Of a stretch of 64,000 nucleotides of DNA, positions 8,626-20,076 are shown in pieces. The translations under genes and the position numbers were made by a program. Numbering within the stretch: position 1 is the stretch's first letter; each line of letters starts with the position of its first letter. Source of the stretch: CAYFYS01 sp965202905 (GTDB lineage Bacteria > Pseudomonadota > Alphaproteobacteria > MPNO01); NCBI GenBank assembly GCA_965202905.1, contig OZ241868.1, positions 3,348,001-3,412,000 of the forward strand, read 5' to 3'. The notes under the pieces are model-generated. The model ran no database searches and was not told the origin of the DNA. It saw only the letters and a program-made list of their open reading frames with translations.

Positions 8626-10515
8626 GTGAAATATGCACTCAGAACCGTGGCAGCGGCCGGCTCCGCCGCGTGCCTTGCGACCGCCGTACAGGCGGCCGAC
8701 GTCATCGTCTCGGCCAGCCGGATCGACGTGCCGGCCGGGGAGATCGGCACCGCCGCAAGCGTGATCGACCGCCGGCAGATCGAAGACAGCCAGACACGGA
8801 TCGCCTCGGACCTCCTGCGGCAGATCCCGGGCATCGCGGTCAGCCGCTTTGGCCCAGCGGGCACTCTGACCCAGATCCGCATACGCGGGGCGGAGGCCAA
8901 CCACACCCAGGTGCGCATCGACGGGATCGAGGTCAGCGATCCGTCGTCGCCCGGCAACGAATTCGACTTCGCCAACCTGTTGGCCGCCGACATCGGTCGC
9001 GTGACCGTTCTACGGGGTCCGCAGAGCGCGCTCTACGGCAGCGACGCGATGGCCGGCGTGATCGACATCCGTACAAGGCGCGGCGACGGCCCGTTCTCGA
9101 TCGACGGATTCGTCGAGGGTGGCTCGTTCGGGACCGCGGCGGGCAATGTCTGGCTCGGCGCCGGCGACGCGGATCGCGACTATGCGCTGTCGGTGACCGG
9201 GCTGAGCAGCAGCGGGACCAACATCGCGCGGGACGGCGCGCAGGACGGCGACGAGAAAGACGGCTATCGCAACCTGACGGCGTCCTTCGTCGGCGCGGTC
9301 CGGCCGCGCGACTCCGTCGAGATCGAGGCCGCGGCGCGCTATACGCGCAGCACAGTGGAGACCGACGGCTTTGCCAACGGTATCGTCACGGACAACGACG
9401 ACGACTCCAGGAATCGGTTCTTTTACGGCCGGCTGGGCGGCGCGGCCGCGTTGATCGAGGACCACCTGACGCAAAAGGTCGAAATCGCCTTCACCGACAC
9501 CAGGCGCGAGCCTTCCTTTTCGGGAACCCCCACCCTGTACAAGGGCGACCGGCTGAAACTCGGCACCCAGTCGATCCTGTCCTTCCGGACGCCCGGGACC
9601 GTCGGGATCGAGCACGCGATCGTCGCCGGCTACGAACGGGAGGAGGCCGGCATCGACCAGTCGGCGTTCGGCGTCGATCTGGAGCGTACGATCGTCGAGC
9701 ACAGCGCCATCGGCGAGTACCGCATCGGTCTGATCGACCGGGTCTTCCTGTCCGGCGCTGCGCGGCGGGACTGGAACGACCGCTTCGGCAACGCGACCAC
9801 TTGGCGGGCGACGGCGGCGGTCCTCGTGCCCGAGGCCGATGCCCGCATCCACGGCAGCTACGGCACCGGGATAACCGATCCGACCTTCAGCGACCTGTTC
9901 GGCTTCAATCCCGATACCTTCGTCGGCAATCCGTCGCTCGAGCCGGAGAAGTCCAGCAGCTACGATGTCGGGGTCGAGCTGACACTGGCCGATGGCCGCG
10001 CGGTCCTCGACGTGACCTATTTCCACGCCACCCTGGAGGACGAGATCATCCCGGACAACGGTTCGGTCGCCAACAGCGATGCGGACAGCAAGCGGCACGG
10101 GGTCGAGGTCAGCCTGACCGCGCGCCCGATGCCCGGCCTGTCGGTGACCGGCAGCTACACCTACACGCGCTCGGAGGAAGACGGCGACCAGGAGGTTCGC
10201 CGGCCGCGCCACCTCGCGAGTCTGAATGGCAGCTATCGCTTCCTGGGCGACCGCGTGGTGGTCAATCTCGGCATCGACTATAACGGCGACCAGGACGACT
10301 CCTGCTTCGGGGGGCCCTGTCCAGCCGACGGGCTCGCCGAGCTCGATGCCTACACCCTGGTGAGCCTTGCCGGGTCCTACAAGGTCGCCGACGGCCTCGA
10401 GGTCTTCGCGCGCGTGGAGAACGCATTCGACGAGGACTATGAGGAGGTCTTTTCATACCAGGGATCCGGCATCGCCGGCTTCGCCGGGGTGCGGGCCAGG
10501 CTCTGGCCGAACTGA
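8626..10515 (+). CDS. btuB: TonB-dependent outer-membrane cobalamin receptor
   Basis: The 629-residue receptor has a signal peptide (LRTVAAAGSAACLATAVQA), a TonB-box-like ADVIVSASRIDV, a plug domain with IRGAEANHTQVRIDGIEV and VTVLRGPQSALYGSDAMAG, and a beta-barrel ending in GVRARLWPN with the aromatic strand typical of outer-membrane insertion. Its position behind an AdoCbl riboswitch and ahead of btuFCD identifies it as the corrinoid receptor. The GTG at 8626 is chosen as start because the signal peptide begins there and GGGGA precedes it; an in-frame GTG at 8581 would add a polar leader that makes no sense for export. Confidence 0.92.
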   Translation: MKYALRTVAAAGSAACLATAVQAADVIVSASRIDVPAGEIGTAASVIDRRQIEDSQTRIASDLLRQIPGIAVSRFGPAGTLTQIRIRGAEANHTQVRIDGIEVSDPSSPGNEFDFANLLAADIGRVTVLRGPQSALYGSDAMAGVIDIRTRRGDGPFSIDGFVEGGSFGTAAGNVWLGAGDADRDYALSVTGLSSSGTNIARDGAQDGDEKDGYRNLTASFVGAVRPRDSVEIEAAARYTRSTVETDGFANGIVTDNDDDSRNRFFYGRLGGAAALIEDHLTQKVEIAFTDTRREPSFSGTPTLYKGDRLKLGTQSILSFRTPGTVGIEHAIVAGYEREEAGIDQSAFGVDLERTIVEHSAIGEYRIGLIDRVFLSGAARRDWNDRFGNATTWRATAAVLVPEADARIHGSYGTGITDPTFSDLFGFNPDTFVGNPSLEPEKSSSYDVGVELTLADGRAVLDVTYFHATLEDEIIPDNGSVANSDADSKRHGVEVSLTARPMPGLSVTGSYTYTRSEEDGDQEVRRPRHLASLNGSYRFLGDRVVVNLGIDYNGDQDDSCFGGPCPADGLAELDAYTLVSLAGSYKVADGLEVFARVENAFDEDYEEVFSYQGSGIAGFAGVRARLWPN

Positions 10516-10518
10516 CCG

Positions 10519-11367
10519 ATGGCCGGGCTGCGGGCTGCGATCGCTCTTGCCTGCGCCGTCGCGCTCGCAGCCGCGCCGTCCACCGCCGCCAAGCCGGAGC
10601 GTATCGTCTCGACCAACGTGTGCACGGACCAGCTCGTGTTGTTGCTGGCCGAGCGCGCGCGCATCGCCTCGCTCAGCCATCTCGCCGCCGATCCTGCGAC
10701 CTCGGCGATGAGCCGCGAGGCGGCCGGGCTGCCCGTCAATCACGGCCTGGCCGAGGAGATCGTCCCGCTCGATCCCGATTTGGTGATCGCTACCGCCTTT
10801 TCCACCCGGGCGACCAACACGATCCTCCGCCGGCTCGGCTACCGCGTGCTCGAAGTGCCGGTCGCGGCCGATTTGGCGGCGGTCGGGACCAACATCCTCA
10901 CCGTCGCCGAGGCGGTCGGGGAGCCCGACAAGGGCCGTGCGTTGGCCGCGCGCCTGGCGTCCCGGATCGCCGCAGCCACGCCGCGCGAGCCGGGACCGCC
11001 GCGGCTGGCCGCGCTCTACCAGGCGAACGGGTACACGTCGGGGACCGGCACGCTGGCGAACGCCGTCGTCGAGGCTGCGGGGTTCCGCACGCTCGGCCGG
11101 ACGCTCGGCATCGTCGGGACCGGGATCCTGCCGCTGGAGACCTTGATCGTCGCGCGACCGGATATCCTGATCCTCGGGCGCGAGCGGGCCGGGCTGGCCC
11201 TTGCCGGGGCTGCGCCGCGCCATCCCGCCCTTGCCCGCAGCTTCGCCGGCCGGCCGGTGATCCGGATACCCGATAACCTGTGGCTCTGCGGCACGCCTTG
11301 CGTCGCGGCGGCCTACGAGCGGCTGGTCCGGCTGCGCATCGCGCTGCGGCGCGGGACCGTGCGGTGA
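10519..11367 (+). CDS. btuF: periplasmic cobalamin-binding protein
   Basis: The 282-residue protein starts with a cleavable signal peptide (AAIALACAVALAAAPSTA) and continues as a helical-backbone metal-receptor fold: PERIVSTNVCTDQLVLLL, then AEEIVPLDPDLVIAT and the C-terminal PVIRIPDNLWLCGTPCV. It should carry the corrinoid from the outer-membrane receptor to the BtuC2D2 transporter. It starts 3 bp after btuB and overlaps btuC through GTGA. The B12 assignment comes from the riboswitch and neighbours; fold-level similarity alone would also fit haem or siderophore binding. Confidence 0.85.
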   Translation: MAGLRAAIALACAVALAAAPSTAAKPERIVSTNVCTDQLVLLLAERARIASLSHLAADPATSAMSREAAGLPVNHGLAEEIVPLDPDLVIATAFSTRATNTILRRLGYRVLEVPVAADLAAVGTNILTVAEAVGEPDKGRALAARLASRIAAATPREPGPPRLAALYQANGYTSGTGTLANAVVEAAGFRTLGRTLGIVGTGILPLETLIVARPDILILGRERAGLALAGAAPRHPALARSFAGRPVIRIPDNLWLCGTPCVAAAYERLVRLRIALRRGTVR

Positions 11368-12356
11368 CCGGCGGGCGCTTCCTGCCCGCCGGTCTGGCGG
11401 TCGCCGCGGCGATCGCGTTCGCGGCCTCGCTGCTGACCGGGCCGGCGGCGATCGGGATCGGCGCGATGCTCGATGCGCTGTTCGGCGGGCGGGCCGGGAC
11501 GGCGGCGCTGATCGTCCAGGAGATCCGCCTGCCGCGCGCGATCCTGGGGCTCACGATCGGCGCCTCGCTGGGTCTGGGAGGCGCCGTGCTCCAGGGCTTC
11601 CTGCGGAACCCTCTGGCCGAGCCGGGGCTTATCGGCGTCTCGGCCTCCGCGGCCCTGGGGGCTGTGCTGTGTTTCTATTTCGGCTTGGCGGCGATTTTCC
11701 CCCTGGCGCTGCCGCTGGGCGGGATCGCCGGCGCCGGCCTCGCGGCGATTCTGATCCAGGGCCTGGTCGGCCGGCAGGCGAGCGCGCTGACGGTGATCCT
11801 GGCCGGGGTCGCGATCACCAGCCTCGCCTCGGCGCTCACCGCGCTCGCGCTCAACCTCGCGCCCAACCCTTTCGCCGCGCTCGAGATCGTCTTCTGGCTG
11901 CTGGGCTCGTTCGCCGACCGCAGCCTCGATCACGTCTGGCTCGCCGTCCCGTTCATGGTCGCGGGCTGGGCGCTGCTGGCAGGGCTCGCCCGGCCGCTCG
12001 ACGCCCTGACCTTGGGCGAGGATACCGCAGCCACGCTCGGAATCGATCTCGCCTCGGTGCGCCGTCGGCTGGTCTTCGGACTCGCGCTGTCGGTCGGGGC
12101 GGCGACCGCGGTCGCCGGCGCGATCGGCTTCATCGGTCTCGTCGTCCCGCATTTGATGCGGCCGCTGGTCGGTCACCGCCCGAGCGCGGTTCTGCCGGCG
12201 AGCGCGTTGGCCGGCGCCGCGCTGATGCTCGCCGCGGACATCGTCGTCCGGCTGGTCTCGCCGGGGCGCGAGATCAAGCTCGGCGTCGTCACCGCGCTGG
12301 TGGGCGCGCCGTTCTTTCTCTGCCTCGTGCTCAGAATGCGCCGGCGGCTGGTGTGA
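11364..12356 (+). CDS. btuC: cobalamin ABC transporter permease
   Basis: The 330-residue FecCD/BtuC-type permease has about ten transmembrane helices, with the family signatures IRLPRAILGLTIGASLGL, GFLRNPLAEPGLIGVSASA and GFIGLVVPHLMRPLVGH. The last is near the loop that contacts the ATPase. The start is the GTG at 11364, overlapping the btuF stop. The next gene starts inside this gene's last codons. It moves the corrinoid across the inner membrane with the following ATPase. Confidence 0.9.
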   Translation: MTGGRFLPAGLAVAAAIAFAASLLTGPAAIGIGAMLDALFGGRAGTAALIVQEIRLPRAILGLTIGASLGLGGAVLQGFLRNPLAEPGLIGVSASAALGAVLCFYFGLAAIFPLALPLGGIAGAGLAAILIQGLVGRQASALTVILAGVAITSLASALTALALNLAPNPFAALEIVFWLLGSFADRSLDHVWLAVPFMVAGWALLAGLARPLDALTLGEDTAATLGIDLASVRRRLVFGLALSVGAATAVAGAIGFIGLVVPHLMRPLVGHRPSAVLPASALAGAALMLAADIVVRLVSPGREIKLGVVTALVGAPFFLCLVLRMRRRLV

Positions 12357-13153
12357 GCCTCATCGAAGCACGCGGGCTCACGGTCGCGCTCGGCGGCGCC
12401 AGGATCCTCGATGGGCTCGATTTCACCCTCGACGAGGGGGAGATCGTCGGGATGATCGGCCCCAACGGGGCCGGTAAGACGACCCTGCTCAAGACCCTGG
12501 CCGGCGTGGTCGACCCCCTGGCCGGGCAGGTGCTGTTGCGCGGCAGGCCGCTGGCCGCGACCGGGCGGACGGCCCGCGCGCGCCTGCTGGCCTATCTCGC
12601 GCAAGGGGCCGGGCCGCAATGGCCGGTCGAGGTCCGGACCCTGGTCGAGATCGGCCGGCTGCCCCGTCTCGACCCCTGGCGCGGGAAGCGGGCGGCCGAC
12701 CGCGAGGCGGTCGAGCGCGCGATGGCCGACTGCGCGGTGGCCGCGTTCGCCGGCCGCCCGGCGACCGAGCTTTCGGGCGGCGAGCTCGCCCGCGTCCTGC
12801 TCGCCCGCGCGCTCGCCGGAGAGCCCGAGCTTTTGCTGGCCGACGAGCCGACCGCCGGGCTCGATCCCGCCCATCAGCTCGACGTGATGGAGCTGCTCGC
12901 CGGGCTCGCCCGCCGGGGCCGGGCCGTCGCAGTCGTGATGCACGACCTCACGCTTGCCGTGCGTTATTGCACCAGGCTCGCGCTGCTGCACCGCGGGACG
13001 ATCGCCGCCGAAGGCCCGGGCGCCGATGTGCTGACGCCCGAACGACTCGCCATGTGCTACGGCATCGCCGCGCACCGGGGGTCGATCGACGGCCTGGACT
13101 ATGTGATCCCCCTTGCCCGCGCCGCCGGGAAGCCTCCCCGTGCCGGGCCGTAG
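12353..13153 (+). CDS. btuD: cobalamin ABC transporter ATP-binding protein
   Basis: The 266-residue ABC ATPase carries Walker A GPNGAGKTT, signature LSGGELARV, Walker B LLLADEPTAGLDP and switch His AVVMHDLTLAV. It powers the BtuC permease. The GTG start at 12353 overlaps the btuC stop by 4 bp. Its 3' end overlaps the proposed start of tonB by 14 bp. FecE-like siderophore ATPases look the same, so the B12 role follows from the operon. Confidence 0.9.
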   Translation: MSLIEARGLTVALGGARILDGLDFTLDEGEIVGMIGPNGAGKTTLLKTLAGVVDPLAGQVLLRGRPLAATGRTARARLLAYLAQGAGPQWPVEVRTLVEIGRLPRLDPWRGKRAADREAVERAMADCAVAAFAGRPATELSGGELARVLLARALAGEPELLLADEPTAGLDPAHQLDVMELLAGLARRGRAVAVVMHDLTLAVRYCTRLALLHRGTIAAEGPGADVLTPERLAMCYGIAAHRGSIDGLDYVIPLARAAGKPPRAGP

Positions 13154-14477
13154 CGTCCCGGTCCGTTGGGGCGGCGGGCTGCGTCACGCCGCGGCGCTGT
13201 CCCTGGCGCTGCACGGGACGGCCGTCGCCGCGGCGCTCGGTTGGTGGCAGATCGAGCCGCGCCCGGCGGAGCCCGCGATCGCGGTCGCGCTGGTAACGCC
13301 CCAATCCATGCCGCCGCCGGCCATGATCTTTGCGCCCGAATCGGCGTCGCGCCCGGAGCGCGAAATGCCGTCGCGGCATTCCCCGACGGACTCGGTCGCG
13401 CCGGTTGCCGATCCCGTCGCCCCGCCAACGGCCGCGCCCCGAGCGCAGCCGGACCCGCCGACGGTTCGAGCCGCGCGACGGCCCGAAATCTCGCTCGACC
13501 GGCTGAACTCCCGGGCCGCGCCGGCACCGACCGCGGACCCGCCGACCGCGCCGGCGAGCCAACGGTCCGGCGTCTTGCCCGACCGCGTCGGGCCGGTTGC
13601 CGCGACCCGGCCGGTGACGGAGCCGGAGCCGGCCGGGGCGCGGCCCGAAATCGCGCTCGACCTGGCCGCGCCGGCGGTGATTGCGCCGCGGGCGAAGCCG
13701 GACCCGCCGACGGTTCGAGCCGCGCGACGGCCCGAAATTTCGCTCGACCGGCCGAACTCCCGGGCCGCGCCGGCGCCGACCGCGGACCCGCCGATCGCGC
13801 CGGCGAGCCAACGGCCCGAAATCGCGCTCGACCTAGCCGCGCCGGCGGTGATTGCGCCGCGGGCGAAGCCGGGCCCGCCGACGGTTCGAGCCGCGCGACG
13901 GCCCGAAATTTCACTCGACCGGCCGAACTCCCGGGCCGCGCCGGCGCCGACCGCGGACCCGCCGATCGCGCCGGCGAGCCAGCGGTCCGGCGTCTTGCCC
14001 GACCGCGTCGGGCCGGTTGCCGCGACCCGTCCGGTGGCGGAGCCGGCGGCGGCGCAGCCTGAAATCGCGCTCGACCTGGCCGCGCCTGCGGTGGTTGCGT
14101 CGGCGGTGGTTGCGCCTGCGGTGGTTGCGCCGCGGGCGAAGCCGCAAGGACCGGCTCCGGCTACAACCGTCGCCGCGTCCGCCCCGGTCGCCTACAAGGC
14201 GCCGAGATACGAGGGCGCGGGCTTGGCGAATCCGTTGCCGCGCTATCCCTATCTCGCGCGCTGGCGCGGTCAGGAGGGCCGGGTGCTACTGCGCGTCCTG
14301 GTCAGCGCCGCGGGCGAAGCCAAGGCGGTTTCCATCCGACAGTCGAGCGGCTACCGTCTGCTCGACGAGGCGGCGCTGAAGGCCATCGGCGCCTGGCGGT
14401 TCTTTCCGGCCCGCAAAGCCGGCATCCCCGCCGCCGATGCGGTCGACGTGCCGGTCTCGTTCAGGCTGACCGAATGA
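13140..14477 (+). CDS. tonB: TonB energy transducer with a repeat-expanded linker
   Basis: The 445-residue protein has an N-terminal membrane helix with the SxxxH motif (SLALHGTAVAAAL), then a long Pro/Ala-rich periplasmic linker, and a C-terminal TonB domain (YPYLARWRGQEGRVLLRVLV, SGYRLLDEAALKAIGAWRF). It transmits proton-motive force to BtuB and possibly other receptors. E. coli TonB is roughly half this length; the excess is a threefold repeat in the linker. The GTG at 13140 is preferred (GGGAAG upstream, 14-bp overlap with btuD); a TTG at 13113 is an alternative. No exbB/exbD genes are adjacent. The final TGA is shared with the ATG of the next gene. Confidence 0.88.
   Translation: MPGRSVPVRWGGGLRHAAALSLALHGTAVAAALGWWQIEPRPAEPAIAVALVTPQSMPPPAMIFAPESASRPEREMPSRHSPTDSVAPVADPVAPPTAAPRAQPDPPTVRAARRPEISLDRLNSRAAPAPTADPPTAPASQRSGVLPDRVGPVAATRPVTEPEPAGARPEIALDLAAPAVIAPRAKPDPPTVRAARRPEISLDRPNSRAAPAPTADPPIAPASQRPEIALDLAAPAVIAPRAKPGPPTVRAARRPEISLDRPNSRAAPAPTADPPIAPASQRSGVLPDRVGPVAATRPVAEPAAAQPEIALDLAAPAVVASAVVAPAVVAPRAKPQGPAPATTVAASAPVAYKAPRYEGAGLANPLPRYPYLARWRGQEGRVLLRVLVSAAGEAKAVSIRQSSGYRLLDEAALKAIGAWRFFPARKAGIPAADAVDVPVSFRLTE
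13434..14096 (+). repeat. three tandem 171-249 bp coding repeats in the tonB linker
   Basis: Three in-frame units lie at 13434-13682 (83 codons), 13683-13853 (57 codons) and 13854-14096 (81 codons). Each starts APRA(K/Q)P(D/G)PPTVRAARR, continues PEISLDR(L/P)NSRAAPAPT and ends IALDLAAPAV. The middle unit lacks the internal segment SGVLPDRVGPVAATRP. Near identity at the DNA level points to recent duplication by unequal recombination; the linker should tolerate length changes. Confidence 0.9.
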
Positions 14478-15493
14478 GGATATTGCCCATGCCGCGCGGG
14501 CTGGAGGTCGAAGAGATCCTGGCCCGCCACCTGGGCGACGCAGCCAGCAGCTTCAGCGTCGGCGCGCCGGGCGCGATCGCCGAATTCCACCGCGCCGCGG
14601 ACGAGGCGCCGGATCTCGATGATCGGACCGGCCTGCGGATCGCCACCGCGCGCGGTGCGCTCGGCATCGGAGACTGTGCCGGCGTGGTCCCGCTCGCCTA
14701 CGAGACGCCGGGCCGCGACCCCGAACGCTGGCGGCATGGCGTAGTCTTTTGCCTGCCGGAAGATCGGGCGCGCGGCGCCCGGCGCGAGGTGCTGAGCGAG
14801 ATCGGACCGGATGCCGGCGCGGTGCGCGAGGCCGACCGAGGCGCGCTCCTGTTCGACATGGGTCTTGGCGCGGCCAACGTCGATTTCTGCGTGCGGACGG
14901 CCGATGCGGCGCTGATCGATACGCTGCGCGCCGGCCTCGGACGCTCGGTGCTGGAACCCGGGAGCCCGGCGATGGGCGCGGTCCTGGGGGCCAATCCGCA
15001 CCGCATCGCGATCTCGGCGTTGGCCCGCGTGGAGGTCTTCCAGCCGATCGGCCGGACGGTCACGCCCGAGGGCCCGCATACCCACGTCCTGCCCGACCTG
15101 CTCGCGACCGGCCGAACGCACGAGGCCGCCATCCCGGTCCCGGCCGGAATGCTGCCGTGTCTCAGCCTCTACCCGGCCAGCCCGCTGGTCGACGGCCTGG
15201 GCCGGGAGAAGCCGTTCGAGCGCGCCCGCCTGTATGCGTTCCTGCCCTGTGTCGAGGCCTGGGCCGCACCGGAGCATGTCCGGGAAAAGCGGCGCGTCGC
15301 CGAAGCGCTCGATGCGGGCCTCGCGCCGGAGACGTTCGATGCGCCGGACACGCCGATCGCCGCCGCCGCGCGCAAGGTTGCGCTGCGCCAGCGCCGCCGG
15401 ATCGGGCCGCCGGTCCCGCTGCTCGCGTCCTGGCTGGAGGCTTTCGATCCCCCGCGGCTTAGGCGCCGATCCCGCCGATCAGGCCGTACTTGA
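14474..15493 (+). CDS. uncharacterised protein coupled to tonB (DUF6925-like)
   Basis: This 339-residue soluble protein has no signal peptide or membrane segment. It resembles, from memory, the uncharacterised DUF6925 family of alphaproteobacteria. Notable features are a His-rich EGPHTHVLPDLL motif near residue 200, EARHxLG-like N-terminal helices, and a basic C-terminus (RRRSRRSGRT). Its ATG overlaps the tonB stop (ATGA), so it belongs to the riboswitch-led operon and is probably made only when cobalamin is scarce. A metal- or corrinoid-handling role is possible but unproven. Its last 35 bp overlap the convergent gabD gene. Confidence 0.7.
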   Translation: MRILPMPRGLEVEEILARHLGDAASSFSVGAPGAIAEFHRAADEAPDLDDRTGLRIATARGALGIGDCAGVVPLAYETPGRDPERWRHGVVFCLPEDRARGARREVLSEIGPDAGAVREADRGALLFDMGLGAANVDFCVRTADAALIDTLRAGLGRSVLEPGSPAMGAVLGANPHRIAISALARVEVFQPIGRTVTPEGPHTHVLPDLLATGRTHEAAIPVPAGMLPCLSLYPASPLVDGLGREKPFERARLYAFLPCVEAWAAPEHVREKRRVAEALDAGLAPETFDAPDTPIAAAARKVALRQRRRIGPPVPLLASWLEAFDPPRLRRRSRRSGRT

Positions 15494-16938
15494 TCTCGAC
15501 AAAGTCCTCGATGCCGTACTTGGAGCCCTCGCGGCCGACGCCGGACTCCTTCATGCCGCCGAAGGGCGCGACCTCGGTCGAGATGATGCCCTCGTTGATG
15601 CCGACGATACCGTATTCGAGGCCTTCCATGACCCGCCAGACGCGGCCGATGTCGCGGCTGTAGAAATAGGCCGCCAGCCCGAACTCGGTGTCGTTGGCCA
15701 TCTGCAGCGCCTGCTCCTCGGTCTCGAAGCGGTAGAGCGGCGCTACCGGGCCGAAGGTCTCCTCGCGGGTGATCGCCATGTCGGTGGTCACGCCGGTCAG
15801 CACCGTCGGCTCGAAGAACGTGCCGCCGAGTTCGTGCCGGGCGCCACCGGTGAGCACCCGGGCGCCCTTGGCGAGCGCATCGCCGATATGCTCCTCGACC
15901 TTCTCGACCGCGGCCATGTCGATCAGCGGGCCCTGCTGGGTGGCGCCCTTGAGACCGTCGCCGACGACCATCTCCTCGACCGCCTGCTTCAGCTTGGCGG
16001 CGAACGCGTCATAGACGCCGTCCTGGACCAGGACGCGGTTGGCGCAGACGCAGGTCTGGCCGGTGTTGCGGTACTTCGACGCCATCGCCCCCTGGACCGC
16101 CTCGTCGATATCGGCGTCATCGAAAACGATGAAGGGCGCGTTGCCGCCGAGCTCCATGGAGACTTTCTTCACCGTGCCGGCGCATTGCCGGATCAGCAGC
16201 TTGCCGATCTCGGTCGAGCCGGTGAAGGTCAGCTTGCGGACGATCGGGTTCGAGGTCATCTCGCCGCCGATCGCGCCCGAGGCGCCGGTCAGCACGCTGA
16301 ACACGCCCGCCGGAACGCCGGCGCGGGCGCCGAGCTCGGCGAGCGCCAGCGCCGAGTACGGCGTGGCCGTCGCCGGCTTGCAGACCACGGTGCAGCCCGC
16401 GGCGAGCGCGGGGCCAGCCTTGCGGGTGATCATCGCGGCCGGAAAATTCCACGGCGTGATCGCGGCCACCACGCCGACCGGCTCCTTGGTGACGACAATT
16501 CGTTTGCCGGGCGCGTGCTGCGGAATGGTATCGCCGTAGATGCGTTTCCCCTCTTCGGCGAACCATTCGATGAACGACGCCGCATAGACGATCTCGCCCA
16601 TCGATTCGGCGAGCGGCTTGCCCTGCTCGGCGGTCATCAGCCTGGCGAGATCCTCCTGGTGCTCGAGCATCAGGTTGAACCAGGCGCGCAGAATCCCGGC
16701 GCGCTCCTTGGCCGTCCGGGCGCGCCAGGCAGGAAAGGCCGCGTTCGCCGCCTCGATCAGCCCGGCGGGTCTCGTCCGCGCCCATCTTCGGGACGGCGCC
16801 CAGGATCTCGCCGGTGGCCGGATTGGTCACGTCTACGGTCTCGTTGGAGCCGGCGCCGACCCACTGGCCGTCGATGTAGCAGAGCTCGCGGAACAGCGCG
16901 GGATCCTTCAGCGCGATCCCCAAGGCATCCAAAGGCAT
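15459..16938 (-). pseudogene. gabD: NAD(P)-dependent succinate-semialdehyde dehydrogenase, frameshifted
   Basis: The gene encodes an aldehyde dehydrogenase of the GabD type, oxidising succinate semialdehyde to succinate. It has VTKEPVGVVAAITPWNFP, the catalytic Glu in MELGGNAPFIVF and the catalytic Cys in NTGQTCVCANRV. The N-terminal 58 or so codons (MPLDALGIAL to MGADETRR) are in a different frame from the rest. Deleting one A at plus-strand position 16759 restores TRR-AIEAANAAFPAWRART, so the lesion is a single-base insertion. The start at 16938 follows a GGGGGGAG ribosome site. Either it is newly inactivated or the base is an assembly error; everything else looks intact. Confidence 0.85.
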
Positions 16939-17026
16939 GAGGCTCCCCCCGATATTGGCGTACACGGGCAAGACAGGGCCGGTTGCGCCGCCGGGCCACT
17001 CCACCATCGCGATTCCACCGGCGCGG

Positions 17027-19222
<2,196 letters not shown>

Positions 19223-19313
19223 TTCTCGCTCCTCTCCGGGCCGCGTTCGGCCTGTACGCCAGATTCCGATGCGGCGGTTGGACGCTCTTGCCGTCGATTC
19301 GGCGACAACCGCT

Positions 19314-19793
19314 TCAGCTTATCATCGAGCGCAGCATCCACGCCGTCTTCTCGTGGATCTGCATCCGCTGGGTGAGAAGGTCCGCGGTCGGCTCGTCGTT
19401 GGCCTCCTGCGCCGCGGGGAACGCACGCCGCGCGGTGCGCACGACCGCTTCCTGGTCCTTGACCAGCTGGGCGATCATCTCTTCGGCGCGCGGGACGCTT
19501 TCCTCCTCCGGAATGCAAGTCAGCCTGGCGAACTGGGCGTAGCTTCCCGGCGCGGGCAAGCCGAGGGCGCGAATCCGCTCGGCGATCTCGTCGACCGCAG
19601 CCGCCAGCTCGATATATTGCTGCTCGAACATCAGGTGCAGCGTGTTGAACAGCGGCCCCGTCACGTTCCAGTGAAAATTGTGGGTTTTGAGGTAGAGCGT
19701 GTAGGTGTCCGCCAGAAGGCGGGAAAGTCCCTCGGCGATCGCCACGCGGCTTTTCTCGTCGATGCCGATGTCAATGTCGATGCTTCGACTCAT
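19314..19793 (-). CDS. dps: Dps family ferritin-like DNA-protection protein
   Basis: The 159-residue product has the Dps signature KTHNFHWNVTGPLF, with the intersubunit ferroxidase His, and EQQYIELAAAVDEIAERI with the acidic ligands. Dps dodecamers store iron using peroxide and shield DNA. The ATG at 19793 is chosen because AAGGAGGAAGAC precedes it; a longer frame adds only a basic, unconserved leader. The next gene downstream is katG, making a compact peroxide/iron-stress pair. Confidence 0.93.
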   Translation of the reverse strand: MSRSIDIDIGIDEKSRVAIAEGLSRLLADTYTLYLKTHNFHWNVTGPLFNTLHLMFEQQYIELAAAVDEIAERIRALGLPAPGSYAQFARLTCIPEEESVPRAEEMIAQLVKDQEAVVRTARRAFPAAQEANDEPTADLLTQRMQIHEKTAWMLRSMIS

Positions 19794-19887
19794 GTCTTCC
19801 TCCTTCACAGGCAACCGCAGCTCGCCCGGTTTTCGGATCGTGCGTTCGGTGCGGCTTCGATCCATCTCAATCGAGGCGGCAATTGCT

Positions 19888-19908
19888 ATTTTAGAATGAT
19901 TCTAAAAT
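19888..19908. promoter_or_regulatory. Irr/Fur-family operator upstream of dps-katG
   Basis: A perfect 21-bp palindrome has half-site ATTTTAGAAT on each side of a central G. It contains TTTAGAA-N3-TTCTAAA, close to the iron control element of alphaproteobacterial Irr as I remember it, and it also resembles a PerR box. It sits 95-115 bp upstream of the dps start, and on the minus strand overlaps a possible TTGCAT-N16-TATTTT promoter. Control by iron or peroxide through a Fur-family repressor is inferred. The surrounding DNA is notably AT-rich for this window. Confidence 0.75.
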
Positions 19909-20076
19909 AAGAATCGCGCAAGCGGATGCAAGGGTCCGCCTTGAAAAATTTTCGGCCGGCGTCTCCGCGCGGCGACGGCATCGACAGGCGCCGCGCCAAG
20001 GCGGGTCCCCGGCGCGCGAATGCCGAACGCGCTCGATAAGCCGCGCAAGCTCGGGGCGAAAGACGATCCTCGACCG

